From an uncultured Eubacterium sp. (GTDB taxonomy: Bacteria > Bacillota_A > Clostridia > Lachnospirales > Lachnospiraceae): DNA of 64,000 nucleotides. Below, in pieces: positions 36,028 to 44,421 of this stretch (position 1 is the first letter of the stretch; each line of letters starts with the position of its first letter). The stretch covers positions 12,771 to 76,770 of the forward strand of contig CAJUSH010000004.1 of assembly GCA_910589045.1 (NCBI GenBank). Direction: 5' to 3'. A model generated the notes under the pieces. The model saw nothing but the letters and a program-made list of their open reading frames with translations. It made no database searches and had not been told where the DNA came from. A program made the translations under genes and the position numbers.

Positions 36028-37053
36028 ATGGAAAAATTACTTATATATGGCATAGGGGAACAGTATAAAAAATTAAAAACAATTATTAATTGGGAAAATG
36101 TTTCATTAGATGCGTTTATAAACAGTAAAGTAACGGAAGACTGTTATGAGGAGGGGATAAAAGTAATTACACCTAAAGAAGCATCCAAAAAAGAGTTTGA
36201 CTATATTTTATGTGCTACTGATATTTATGAAGGTGAAATGCGCAAAGAATTAGAAAAATACGGAATCCCTCCTGAAAAAATTATTTCTGGAAAGCTGGAT
36301 TACAATAATTTTCTGGAAAATAGTTTTTTGTTCAGTACCTCGAATATTTTACTATTTCAAAATCAAAATATCGAAAAGGAAATGAGTATTCTTGTTGAAC
36401 GAAATCAGTTTTGCGATATAAGGCATGGAATTGATTGGTTGGATGAAAATATGTCAATTATTGGAGATGGAGATTGGGCGGTTGGTTATAGTTATTTGTC
36501 AGTTCTTTGCAAGATTTTACAGATCAAAATGCCAAGCAATATTTTAGAAATGGGACTTGGGCAGAGCAGTAAGGTTTTGATGAGCTATCAAAAATACAGC
36601 GGATGTGATTACAGGATTATTGAGCAGGATGAAGAGTGGTATCGTTTTTTTAAGAAGGATACAGGGAGCTTATTAGATCATGCACAAGTATTTATAAAAC
36701 CAGTGAAACAGGTTTACAATGAGAAATATGGTACAAATGTAAATTGCTATTCAGATATTGGTGACGTAATTGAAAAGTCTAATACATTTGACCTGATTTC
36801 AATTGATGGCCCTTGGGGAAGCGATGGCATTTCACGGATAGATATTCTTCCATATATTCCACAGTGCCTGAAAAAATCATGGTGTATTTTAGTGGACGAT
36901 TATGAACGGATTGGAGAAAAGAATATGATAGTAGAGCTAGAAGAAATTTTACAAAAAAGCAGTACTGTATATTGTAAAAAAATTTATGGGAAATATCGAC
37001 AGCTTTGTTTATTTGCATCAAGTGATAATAAATTTTTTTGTAGTATGTTTTGA
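36028..37053 (+). CDS. methyltransferase-like protein with N-terminal Rossmann-like domain
   Basis: A 341-residue protein. Residues 1-85 (LLIYGIGEQYKKLKTII, FINSKV, YILCAT) are the recurring accessory domain. Residues about 150-330 resemble a class I SAM-dependent methyltransferase of the Methyltransf_24 type: ILEMGLGQSSKVLMSYQ, YRIIEQDEEW, and FDLISIDGPWGSDGISRIDIL. It is AT-rich like its neighbours. Function is inferred only from these motifs. Confidence 0.6.
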   Translation: MEKLLIYGIGEQYKKLKTIINWENVSLDAFINSKVTEDCYEEGIKVITPKEASKKEFDYILCATDIYEGEMRKELEKYGIPPEKIISGKLDYNNFLENSFLFSTSNILLFQNQNIEKEMSILVERNQFCDIRHGIDWLDENMSIIGDGDWAVGYSYLSVLCKILQIKMPSNILEMGLGQSSKVLMSYQKYSGCDYRIIEQDEEWYRFFKKDTGSLLDHAQVFIKPVKQVYNEKYGTNVNCYSDIGDVIEKSNTFDLISIDGPWGSDGISRIDILPYIPQCLKKSWCILVDDYERIGEKNMIVELEEILQKSSTVYCKKIYGKYRQLCLFASSDNKFFCSMF

Positions 37054-37094
37054 TAATTGTTTTCATTAATTTTCTATGAGGGGATGCGAATGTA

Positions 37095-38399
37095 ATGTAT
37101 GAGAAGCTGATGAAAAAAGAAGCAAAAATGGCGGTAGTTGGGCTTGGTTATGTAGGAATACCGCTGGCAATTGAATTCGCAAAAAAGCTGGATGTGATCG
37201 GTTTTGATACGAATGAAAAAAAGATTGAAAAATATAAAAACGGTATTGATGTAACGAAAGAGGTGGGGGACGCGGCAGTGCGGGAAACAGAAATTCACTT
37301 TACCTCTGATGAAAGTTCCTTGCAGGAGGCAGATTTTTTTATCATAGCGGTTCCAACGCCTGTTCGAGAAGACAAAACACCGGATTTAGCGTCGATCGTT
37401 TCTGCTTCTGAGATTGTTGGCAGAAATATGAAATACGGGGCGGTGGTTGTTTATGAGAGTACGGTTTATCCTGGTGTGACGGAGGAAGAATGTGTTCCGG
37501 TTTTGGAGAAGAAAAGCGGATTAAAATGCGGAAGTGATTTTAAAGTGGGATATTCGCCGGAGCGAATCAACCCGAGCGATAAAAAGCATTCTTTATCAAA
37601 TGTTATAAAAGTGGTATCGGGAATGGACGAAGAAACACTAGATACGGTTGCAAGGGTGTATGAGCTGGTAGCGCGCGCAGGTGTTCACCGCACAAAGTCG
37701 ATTAGAATCGCGGAAGCTGCAAAAGTAATTGAAAATAGCCAGCGTGATCTCAATATTGCGTTTATGAATGAGCTTTCCGTTATTTTTCATAGAATGGGAA
37801 TTGATACAAAGGCCGTGTTGGAAGCGGCGGGAACAAAGTGGAATTTTCTGAAATTTCAGCCCGGCTTAGTCGGAGGGCATTGCATAGGCGTCGACCCATA
37901 CTATTTAACATATAAGGCGGAGCAATTGGGGTATCATTCACAGGTAATTTTGGCGGGTCGACGTATCAATGATGATATGGGAAGGTACATAGTACAAAAT
38001 ATTGTAAAGGCTTTGATTGGAGCAGATAAATCAGTGAAAAATGCCAGAGTGGTGCTTTTAGGGTTTACATTTAAGGAAAACTGCCAGGATACGAGAAATA
38101 CTAGGGTGATTGATATCATTGAAGAGCTGAGGGGATATGGAATCGAGCCGATTGTGTCTGACGATGTCGCGGATAAAGCAGAGACAAAAAAATTATATAA
38201 AATTTCTTTAACACCTTTGAATGAAGTTAAGGATGCAGATGTAGTGGCGGTGTGTGTAGGACATGATATTTTCAGAAAGCTGAAAAAAGAGGATGTTGAT
38301 AAGATGTATGAGGGGAGGATAAAATTATTGTTTGATATTAAGGGGATCTTTGAAAGAGAACAATATGGAGAGGATGAGTATTTGTATTGGAGATTATAA
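37095..38399 (+). CDS. UDP-N-acetylhexosamine 6-dehydrogenase (TviB/WbpO type)
   Basis: A 434-residue nucleotide-sugar dehydrogenase that oxidises C6 to an acid in two NAD-dependent steps. Motifs: VVGLGYVGIPLAIEF at the N-terminus, YESTVYPGVTEE, YSPERINPSD, and the catalytic Cys263 in GGHCIGVDPYYL. SPERINPSDK and the length suggest the UDP-GlcNAc/GalNAc (TviB, WbpO) branch rather than UDP-glucose dehydrogenase. It supplies a uronic-acid building block, separate from the nonulosonate pathway. It is the last gene of the AT-rich block; a decayed stretch of about 770 bases follows. Confidence 0.85.
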   Translation: MYEKLMKKEAKMAVVGLGYVGIPLAIEFAKKLDVIGFDTNEKKIEKYKNGIDVTKEVGDAAVRETEIHFTSDESSLQEADFFIIAVPTPVREDKTPDLASIVSASEIVGRNMKYGAVVVYESTVYPGVTEEECVPVLEKKSGLKCGSDFKVGYSPERINPSDKKHSLSNVIKVVSGMDEETLDTVARVYELVARAGVHRTKSIRIAEAAKVIENSQRDLNIAFMNELSVIFHRMGIDTKAVLEAAGTKWNFLKFQPGLVGGHCIGVDPYYLTYKAEQLGYHSQVILAGRRINDDMGRYIVQNIVKALIGADKSVKNARVVLLGFTFKENCQDTRNTRVIDIIEELRGYGIEPIVSDDVADKAETKKLYKISLTPLNEVKDADVVAVCVGHDIFRKLKKEDVDKMYEGRIKLLFDIKGIFEREQYGEDEYLYWRL

Positions 38400-39170
38400 G
38401 GAGAGCAAGATCAAAATGGAAAAGAGAATTACGGATGTAGGTAGAAAAAGCACAGTAGTTCTAGCGATAAATTGATAGTGGAAAGGAATGTTTACCATAT
38501 AGGAGGGGCAGTTATTTTACTGATGGTTAGTATGAGAAGTAGATTGTTTCTATTAACAGAGACTTTGCCCTAATTTGTATTGTTACGGGATACTGCCGAA
38601 AATAGGTTATTATCTGGCAGAAAAATATCCGCGTTAGCAGCAGGCATATTGTTTTGTAGTTGTAAATATAAAAAGAACAAAGAAGCATATATTATATGTA
38701 AAATTAAAAACATTTCATGAATGGTTTGTAAGTCAAAGATGTCTTGCGAAAGCGTTTTTAAAGCAGGAGACCAGAGGAGTTTAGTTGAAGTATATAACTA
38801 AAATTTTTGGTATAAGCCATAGCCAGTTAAAAATATCTCAAAATTTACTATAAGAGAAAAATATGCTTATTGTTTAAAGATAGAAGATGAGAGCAACGTA
38901 GACGAGTTTGAAAATCTGTTAGCTTCGTATTATATACATTTGATTATATGGTTTCAAATTTCCAGAAATTTGCGGAAGGAATTAAAAAATAAATATGAAA
39001 GAATTAAAAAATTTGTTGGGATCATCATATCCAAAAATTGAAAATTGGAAGGGGTTTCTCCAGACGAAAAAAAGTTCTTATGTTTTTAAATTTCCAGGAA
39101 AAATAGAGAATAAATGGAAGATGATAGAAAAGATTTTTTAGAAATATTTTGGAATGTAAATGGAAAGTGA
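38400..39170 (+). pseudogene. AT-rich non-coding stretch with probable decayed genes
   Basis: No frame of useful length covers these 770 bases, and stops are frequent in all frames. The composition is strongly AT-rich. The last part (38995-39141) is an open 48-codon frame whose product MKELKNLLGSSYPKIENWKG and the following KSSYVFKFPGK look protein-like, but it has no well-spaced ribosome binding site and I do not recognise it. The stretch divides the AT-rich block from the GC-richer phosphonate end of the cluster and is probably a junction scar. Confidence 0.5.
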
Positions 39171-39905
39171 ATGGAAATGATGATGTTAATTTTCTCTGAC
39201 CTCCACGCCAACCGCACCGCTTTTGTAGCCGCCATAAATAAACTCCCAGTTACCCCGTCCATTACTGCCTGCATCCTCCTCGGCGACCTGATTGATTATG
39301 GCCCGCACTCCAACGAAGTCATCCAGATGGTAAAGGAACTTCCTTATCCAGTCTTATGTAGCCTTCGCGGCAACCACGAGGATGCCATCCTGCGGGATAC
39401 ATACGACCGTTTTTCATCCGAGCGCGGCAGGGAGAGTGCACGCTACACAAGGAGTATTCTAAACGATGCCTCCTGGAAGTACCTCACAGTCGAGATGGAG
39501 AGCTGCGGGAAAAAGGAATTTGAAATTGGCGGGAAAAAGTGCCTTGCAGTACACGGGAGCCTAGCAGATGAATATTGGAAGAGTATTCGGCCGGAGGATG
39601 ACCTTTCAGCGTACAGTGGGTACGATTATGTGTTTTCCGGGCATTCGCACCTGCCGCATTATTTTGAGAAATATTACCCTTGTGATGACCTAAGGCACCG
39701 GAACAAAAAGAAAACAATCTTCATCAACCCGGGCTCCGTGGGGCAGCCTAGGAATCTGAATCAGATGGCGCAGTTTGCCTTGCTCGATACGGAAACAGAG
39801 CAGGTGATATTTGAAAAAGAAAAATATGATGTTGGACTGGAACAGTCGTCCTACTATGGTCAGGTGGATGATTTTTACAGGGAACGATTGGAATGGGGGA
39901 TTTAG
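39171..39905 (+). CDS. calcineurin-like metallophosphoesterase
   Basis: A 244-residue phosphoesterase of the YfcE/MJ0936-like group. All metal-binding motifs are visible: FSDLHANR, LLGDLIDYGP, LRGNHEDA, AVHGSL and FSGHSHLP. It has no signal peptide. Possible substrates include phosphate esters of sugars or nucleotide intermediates. The start is uncertain because several in-frame ATGs (39171, 39177, 39183) follow GGAAAG; I give the longest. Codon use is clearly more GC-rich than in the preceding block, marking a return to the composition of the flanks. Confidence 0.82.
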   Translation: MEMMMLIFSDLHANRTAFVAAINKLPVTPSITACILLGDLIDYGPHSNEVIQMVKELPYPVLCSLRGNHEDAILRDTYDRFSSERGRESARYTRSILNDASWKYLTVEMESCGKKEFEIGGKKCLAVHGSLADEYWKSIRPEDDLSAYSGYDYVFSGHSHLPHYFEKYYPCDDLRHRNKKKTIFINPGSVGQPRNLNQMAQFALLDTETEQVIFEKEKYDVGLEQSSYYGQVDDFYRERLEWGI

Positions 39906-39908
39906 GCG

Positions 39909-40889
39909 ATGGAATTATATGTGATCAGCGGTGTGACTGGAATGACAGGTAATGAACTGGCGCGAAAACTGGTTACCGCGGGCAGCCAGGTGATCGGATT
40001 CGATAATTTTTTTGCATCCTCGATGAAAACGGTAGAGGACTTAACCGGTAATGAACAATTTAGTTTTTATACATATGATCTAAACTGCGAAGAGCAGATG
40101 CAAAAACTGCAGGCAGAAGTGCAGGACAAAAAAGATCGGTTTGAACGGGTCATTTATATTAACTGTGCAGCGGTTGTCCACACGGAGCATTTTTATCATG
40201 TGAACCGAACCTTTGAAACAAATGTGCTTGGCATGAAGGCATTTTTGGATCAGGCAGTTGCGGTGGGGGCGGACACGTTTATAAACTGTTCGACCTCAGA
40301 GGCCTATTCTATGAACTCGTGGGGCGAAAACGGCGTCTCGGAATCGGATTACATCACGATGGCAAATGCGGAGCACAGTCAGCGGACAAGCTACGCCACG
40401 GGCAAGCTCATGACGGAATTTTTCATGAAGGATGCGGTAGCGGAACAGAAGATTAAGGGCTGTTCCATCCGTTTTGCGAATGTGTACAGCAAGAATGAGC
40501 TGTACCCGAAGCACATTATTCCGCACATCCTGAACCAGTTAAAGGCGGGTGGAAGCGTGGAGCTTCTGGAAAACTCAAAGGTAAATTATCGCACATTTCT
40601 TCATAACGAGGACAGCTGCGCGGCGGTTCTTGCACTTATCCGCTCGGAACAAGCGTTAGATGGCTCAGTATACAATGTGGCGACGGATGAGGAAATCTCA
40701 ATCTTAGACCTAGTGAAGCTGTGCGCAGAGAAGCTTGGGATTGAAAATCCCGGTATTACCTTTAACGGATACAGGGAATCCGATCCGAAGCGGCGGCTTT
40801 TGAATACGGACAAAATCCGGTCACGGACAGACTGGGAGCCGCGGATCACGCTGTCACAGGGCATTGAGATGTGTGTGGAAAATATGTGA
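39909..40889 (+). CDS. NAD-dependent epimerase/dehydratase
   Basis: A 326-residue extended short-chain dehydrogenase. The nucleotide site is GVTGMTGNELARKL, with NCSTSEAYS as the active-site strand and YATGK as the YxxxK pair. IRFANVYSKNELYPKHIIPHIL and the C-terminal NTDKIRSRTDWEPRITL match nucleotide-sugar epimerases and dehydratases. It starts three bases after the phosphoesterase stop, so the two are probably co-translated. The sugar is unknown; it is a second enzyme of this fold in the cluster, besides LegB. Confidence 0.82.
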   Translation: MELYVISGVTGMTGNELARKLVTAGSQVIGFDNFFASSMKTVEDLTGNEQFSFYTYDLNCEEQMQKLQAEVQDKKDRFERVIYINCAAVVHTEHFYHVNRTFETNVLGMKAFLDQAVAVGADTFINCSTSEAYSMNSWGENGVSESDYITMANAEHSQRTSYATGKLMTEFFMKDAVAEQKIKGCSIRFANVYSKNELYPKHIIPHILNQLKAGGSVELLENSKVNYRTFLHNEDSCAAVLALIRSEQALDGSVYNVATDEEISILDLVKLCAEKLGIENPGITFNGYRESDPKRRLLNTDKIRSRTDWEPRITLSQGIEMCVENM

Positions 40890-40953
40890 GTATGGGTCGG
40901 ATGCCGATGTGGAGGGCAACTTGGATTGAGGGTTACTGCGGGAGGGTGAGGAT

Positions 40954-41718
40954 TTGAAAGCCTTGATTATAACTGTGGCGGGCATGTCGAGCCGGTTCAG
41001 CGAATCAGTGGGATATCCGTGCTTGAAATGTCTGTATAACGAGGAAGGTCCTGAGGAATCTCTTTTATATCGCCTGTTGCATATGAGAGGGGATTTTGAT
41101 TTTTATGTGATCGTGGGCGGGTTTCGATATAAGGAACTGGAAGCGGCTATTATAGAGTACTTTCGAGATTTTGGGGATAGGATTCTGCTTGTGGAAAACG
41201 TCCATTATACAGATTATGGTTCTGGTTACAGTCTTTACCTGGGTCTTGAAAAAATAAAAGAAATGGATGTCACGGAGATTGTATTTGCGGAGGGAGATTT
41301 GTATGTAGATGAGGGCAGCTTCCGGAAGCTTTGTGATTGTCCGGAAAATGCAATTACATGCAGCAGGGAACCGATTCTGGCGGAAAAGTCTGTGGCGTTC
41401 TATTTTGATATGGCATGCGGGATTCATTATATTTACGATACAACACATGGGGCATTGGAAATCAGAGAACCGTTTCTTGGAATCTTTAATTCCGGGCAAG
41501 TCTGGAAATTTGCGGATATGGGGCGTTTGTGGGCTGTAATGGGTGCAATTAGCGAAAGAGAATGGCAGGGAACGAATCTGGTATTGATCCAGCGGTATTT
41601 TGGTACGCTGAGTCAGTGTGATTATAATATGATTGTGTTCAAAAAATGGGTGAATTGTAATACGGTGGCGGATTATAGGAGCCGGAAAGATAGAACGGAT
41701 GTGCAGCTTGTTTTATGA
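40954..41718 (+). CDS. nucleotidyltransferase (LicC/PntC-like)
   Basis: A 254-residue NTP-transferase fold protein. The N-terminal loop is ITVAGMSSRFSESVGYPCLKCL, a divergent form of the LAAGxGxRL...PK signature; FAEGDLYVDEG provides the metal-binding Asp. It is similar in size to LicC, the phosphocholine cytidylyltransferase, and to PntC-type phosphonate cytidylyltransferases. Given the PEP mutase two genes downstream it could activate a phosphonate or a phospho-alcohol with CTP. The start is TTG 40954 with GGAGGG seven bases upstream. The replaced signature lysine/arginine positions leave the substrate open. Confidence 0.6.
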   Translation: MKALIITVAGMSSRFSESVGYPCLKCLYNEEGPEESLLYRLLHMRGDFDFYVIVGGFRYKELEAAIIEYFRDFGDRILLVENVHYTDYGSGYSLYLGLEKIKEMDVTEIVFAEGDLYVDEGSFRKLCDCPENAITCSREPILAEKSVAFYFDMACGIHYIYDTTHGALEIREPFLGIFNSGQVWKFADMGRLWAVMGAISEREWQGTNLVLIQRYFGTLSQCDYNMIVFKKWVNCNTVADYRSRKDRTDVQLVL

Positions 41719-41865
41719 AAATCAGGATGAGTGGGAAAAAGATAAAAGAAAACAGTAACGTCTTTTGGGCGTGGTAAGTGGGACGGAAACGGTTCTACTG
41801 GAATGCGGCGGAAAAAGAACCGACCGGTTCTGCGGAAATTATGTCATATGGGGGAGAATGGAGAA

Positions 41866-43047
41866 ATGAAAACACTGGATGAAAAGCTGAACATATTGAG
41901 AGAGGATCTCTCTGGCCGAAAAATAAAAATCATGATTATGGGTCTTGGGAGTGTTGGAACATACCTGTTGGACTACCTGCTTTCCATGGCTGACGACGGC
42001 ATAGAGGTCTGTGTAGTCGGGCGAAACGAGGAGAAGATGGCTTCGGATGTGAACATTGTGCGGGTTGCAAGTCTGATACGTGGGCAGAACCGAACGGAGG
42101 TCAGGATCAGAGCAGGCGTGGATTTTAATGATGTATCTGCACTGGAAGGCTGTATCCGCGATTATGCGCCGGATATCATCGTTAATTCCAGCCGTGCATA
42201 TTCCGGCTTGAAATACGGGAGTATTTCATGGAATAGTGTGAGGGCATACGGCATCTGGGCGCCGCTGTCCATCAAGTATGTCAAAAATATAATGGAGGCG
42301 TGTGGACGGGCAGGCAGTGACGCAGTCGTGATCAACACGTCATATTCGGATGTTGTGATCCCGTGGCTCAAATCGGCAGGGATGGCGTATCCTGATTTCG
42401 GAAGTGGGAACATCAATCATCTGATCCCGAGAATCAGGTTTGCAGCTGCAGAAGAATACGGTATTGCCGACTATTGGAATATTGACGTTACCTATGCGAC
42501 AAGCCATTTTCACGATGTGGTCATCAGTAAAGAGGGGCAGACGGAGCAGGTGGAGCAGCTCATCGATATCCGGTATGACGGCAAAAAGCTGCAGCCGAAT
42601 ACAGATAAGCTCTTCGCCGCATGTAAAATCCCGATGCCGGTGGATGCAAAGCGGAACATGATGAATGCTTCGAGTAATTTTGAGATTATATGCGGTATCC
42701 TTTCCGCAGTGCGCGGCGGGGCTAGGGTAAAGCTGCACTGTCCGGGCATCTTTGGTGAAATTGGGGGCTACCCGGTGATTCTTGACGGAGCCGACAGAAA
42801 AATAAGGATCTTTATCGATGAGACATGCTTTGGAATGGAGCAAATGCGGCAAAAGAATCGAGAATCCATTTATCTGGATGGCGTCGAGTCTGTAGAAAAC
42901 GGGACGCTGACGTATACGGATGAACTGATTGACAAGTGTAAAAACGTGTTTGGCGTTCGGCTGATGAAACAGGTTTCTTTTGAGGAAATTGATGGAGCGG
43001 CCCGGTTCCTGATTTCGGAAGTGATAGAGAAAAACAGTGGGAGGTAG
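41866..43047 (+). CDS. NAD(P)-binding oxidoreductase of unknown specificity
   Basis: A 393-residue protein with an N-terminal Rossmann motif IKIMIMGLGSVGTYLLDYL, CVVGRNEEKM and VNSSRAYSG; the middle has VVINTSYSDVVIPWLKS and GSGNINHLIPRIRF. The architecture is reminiscent of malate/saccharopine-dehydrogenase-like folds, but I cannot assign a family. It lies just before the PEP mutase fusion, so it is a candidate for a reductase or dehydrogenase acting on phosphonoacetaldehyde or a derived phosphonate. ATG 41866 is chosen because GGGGGAG lies nine bases upstream; a longer frame from 41803 has no such site. Confidence 0.5.
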   Translation: MKTLDEKLNILREDLSGRKIKIMIMGLGSVGTYLLDYLLSMADDGIEVCVVGRNEEKMASDVNIVRVASLIRGQNRTEVRIRAGVDFNDVSALEGCIRDYAPDIIVNSSRAYSGLKYGSISWNSVRAYGIWAPLSIKYVKNIMEACGRAGSDAVVINTSYSDVVIPWLKSAGMAYPDFGSGNINHLIPRIRFAAAEEYGIADYWNIDVTYATSHFHDVVISKEGQTEQVEQLIDIRYDGKKLQPNTDKLFAACKIPMPVDAKRNMMNASSNFEIICGILSAVRGGARVKLHCPGIFGEIGGYPVILDGADRKIRIFIDETCFGMEQMRQKNRESIYLDGVESVENGTLTYTDELIDKCKNVFGVRLMKQVSFEEIDGAARFLISEVIEKNSGR

Positions 43048-43121
43048 CAGGAATTTCGCCAAATATGAGGAGCTTTGAGGGGATATGCAGAATTGGTTCT
43101 GGCAGGAAGAGGTGGGATTGA

Positions 43122-44417
43122 TTGAAAAAAGTTTATACTTGTTTTTGTACGGATATGATTCATGAGGGGCACCGAAACATCATCCGGGAAGCCGCAAAAT
43201 ACGGCGAGGTGATTGTCGGCGTACAGAGTGATGAGGCGATGGTACGATTCAACCGCTTCCCCAGTGTGGGCTTTGAGGAGCGCTTTGCAATGGTAGCGGA
43301 GTTGGACGGAGTGTCAAGGACAGTCATCCAGCATGAGATCATGTATGACAAAATCATCCGGGAGCTCCACCCAGATTATGTGATCCATGGCGATAACTGG
43401 CTGGAAGGACCTATGCGTGCCATCCGGGATAACGTGGAAGGGCTTTTAAAGGCTTACGGCGGGCAGATTATAGACGTGCCCTATACATACAGCGAAAGCG
43501 TCAGCCGCATGGATCGGCGGATGAAGGAAAAGCTGGGCATGCCGGAATACAGGCGTAAAAAATTAAAGCAGCTGATAAGGCTGTGCCCGGTCGTAAAGGC
43601 GCTGGAGGTCCACAGCGGACTAACAGGTCTGATAGCGGAAAAAACGATCGTGGCAGACGGCAGCGGTCTGGATCAGTTTGATGCGATGTGGGTCAGCTCG
43701 CTCTGCGATTCGACGGCGAAGGGGAAGCCGGATATTGAGTTGGTGGATATTACCTCACGGTTCCGCACAATTGACGACGTGATGGAAGTCACGACAAAGC
43801 CGATCATCTTTGACGGTGATACCGGAGGGCTGACGGAGCATTTTGTTTATACGGTGCGCTCCCTGGAGCGGATGGGCGTGTCGGCAATTATCATTGAGGA
43901 TAAAACCGGATTAAAGAAAAATTCCTTGTTCGGCACTGAGGTGGAGCAGACACAGGATACCATCGAACATTTCTGTGAAAAGATCGAGGCGGGGAAAGCG
44001 GTTCAGCTCACAGATGAGTTTATGATCATTGCAAGGATTGAGAGCCTGATTTTGGAGCAGGGGATGGAGGATGCATTAAACCGCGCAAAAGCTTATGTGG
44101 CGGCAGGTGCTGACGGGATCATGATACACAGTCGGAAAAAGGAGCCGGATGAGATTTTGAAGTTTTGCGATCTTTTTCGTAGGGAGGATATGGAGACACC
44201 GATTGTTGTTGTACCTACTTCTTTCAATACAGTTACGGAAGAAGAGCTGGCAGCGCATGGCGTGAATGTGGTGATCTATGCGAATCAGCTCACGCGAAGC
44301 GCATTTCCTGCGATGGAGGAGACGGCGAAGGATATCCTGAGATATCATCGGGCGCAGGAGGTGGATGCGCGGTTGATGCCGATTAAAAATATCATTTCTT
44401 TGATAGAGGAGCTATAA
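43122..44417 (+). CDS. pepM: cytidylyltransferase-phosphoenolpyruvate mutase fusion
   Basis: A 431-residue bifunctional protein. Residues 1 to about 135 form a cytidylyltransferase of the TagD/GCT type with the HxGH motif (MIHEGHRNII) and VIHGDNW. Residues about 150-431 are a PEP mutase of the isocitrate-lyase superfamily with the diagnostic EDKTGLKKNS at 259-268, which converts phosphoenolpyruvate to phosphonopyruvate. The same two-domain arrangement occurs in Fom1, where the N-terminal domain makes CMP-hydroxyethylphosphonate. The protein thus likely begins and ends a pathway to a CMP-phosphonate. The start is TTG 43122 (GGTGGG upstream). It is followed four bases later by phosphonopyruvate decarboxylase. 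Confidence 0.88.
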   Translation: MKKVYTCFCTDMIHEGHRNIIREAAKYGEVIVGVQSDEAMVRFNRFPSVGFEERFAMVAELDGVSRTVIQHEIMYDKIIRELHPDYVIHGDNWLEGPMRAIRDNVEGLLKAYGGQIIDVPYTYSESVSRMDRRMKEKLGMPEYRRKKLKQLIRLCPVVKALEVHSGLTGLIAEKTIVADGSGLDQFDAMWVSSLCDSTAKGKPDIELVDITSRFRTIDDVMEVTTKPIIFDGDTGGLTEHFVYTVRSLERMGVSAIIIEDKTGLKKNSLFGTEVEQTQDTIEHFCEKIEAGKAVQLTDEFMIIARIESLILEQGMEDALNRAKAYVAAGADGIMIHSRKKEPDEILKFCDLFRREDMETPIVVVPTSFNTVTEEELAAHGVNVVIYANQLTRSAFPAMEETAKDILRYHRAQEVDARLMPIKNIISLIEEL

Positions 44418-44421
44418 AAAT

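Noticed and set aside
37095..38399. UDP-glucose 6-dehydrogenase (Ugd) label
   Set aside because: SPERINPSDK and the overall pattern fit the UDP-N-acetylhexosamine (TviB/WbpO) branch better, although the substrate is not proven.
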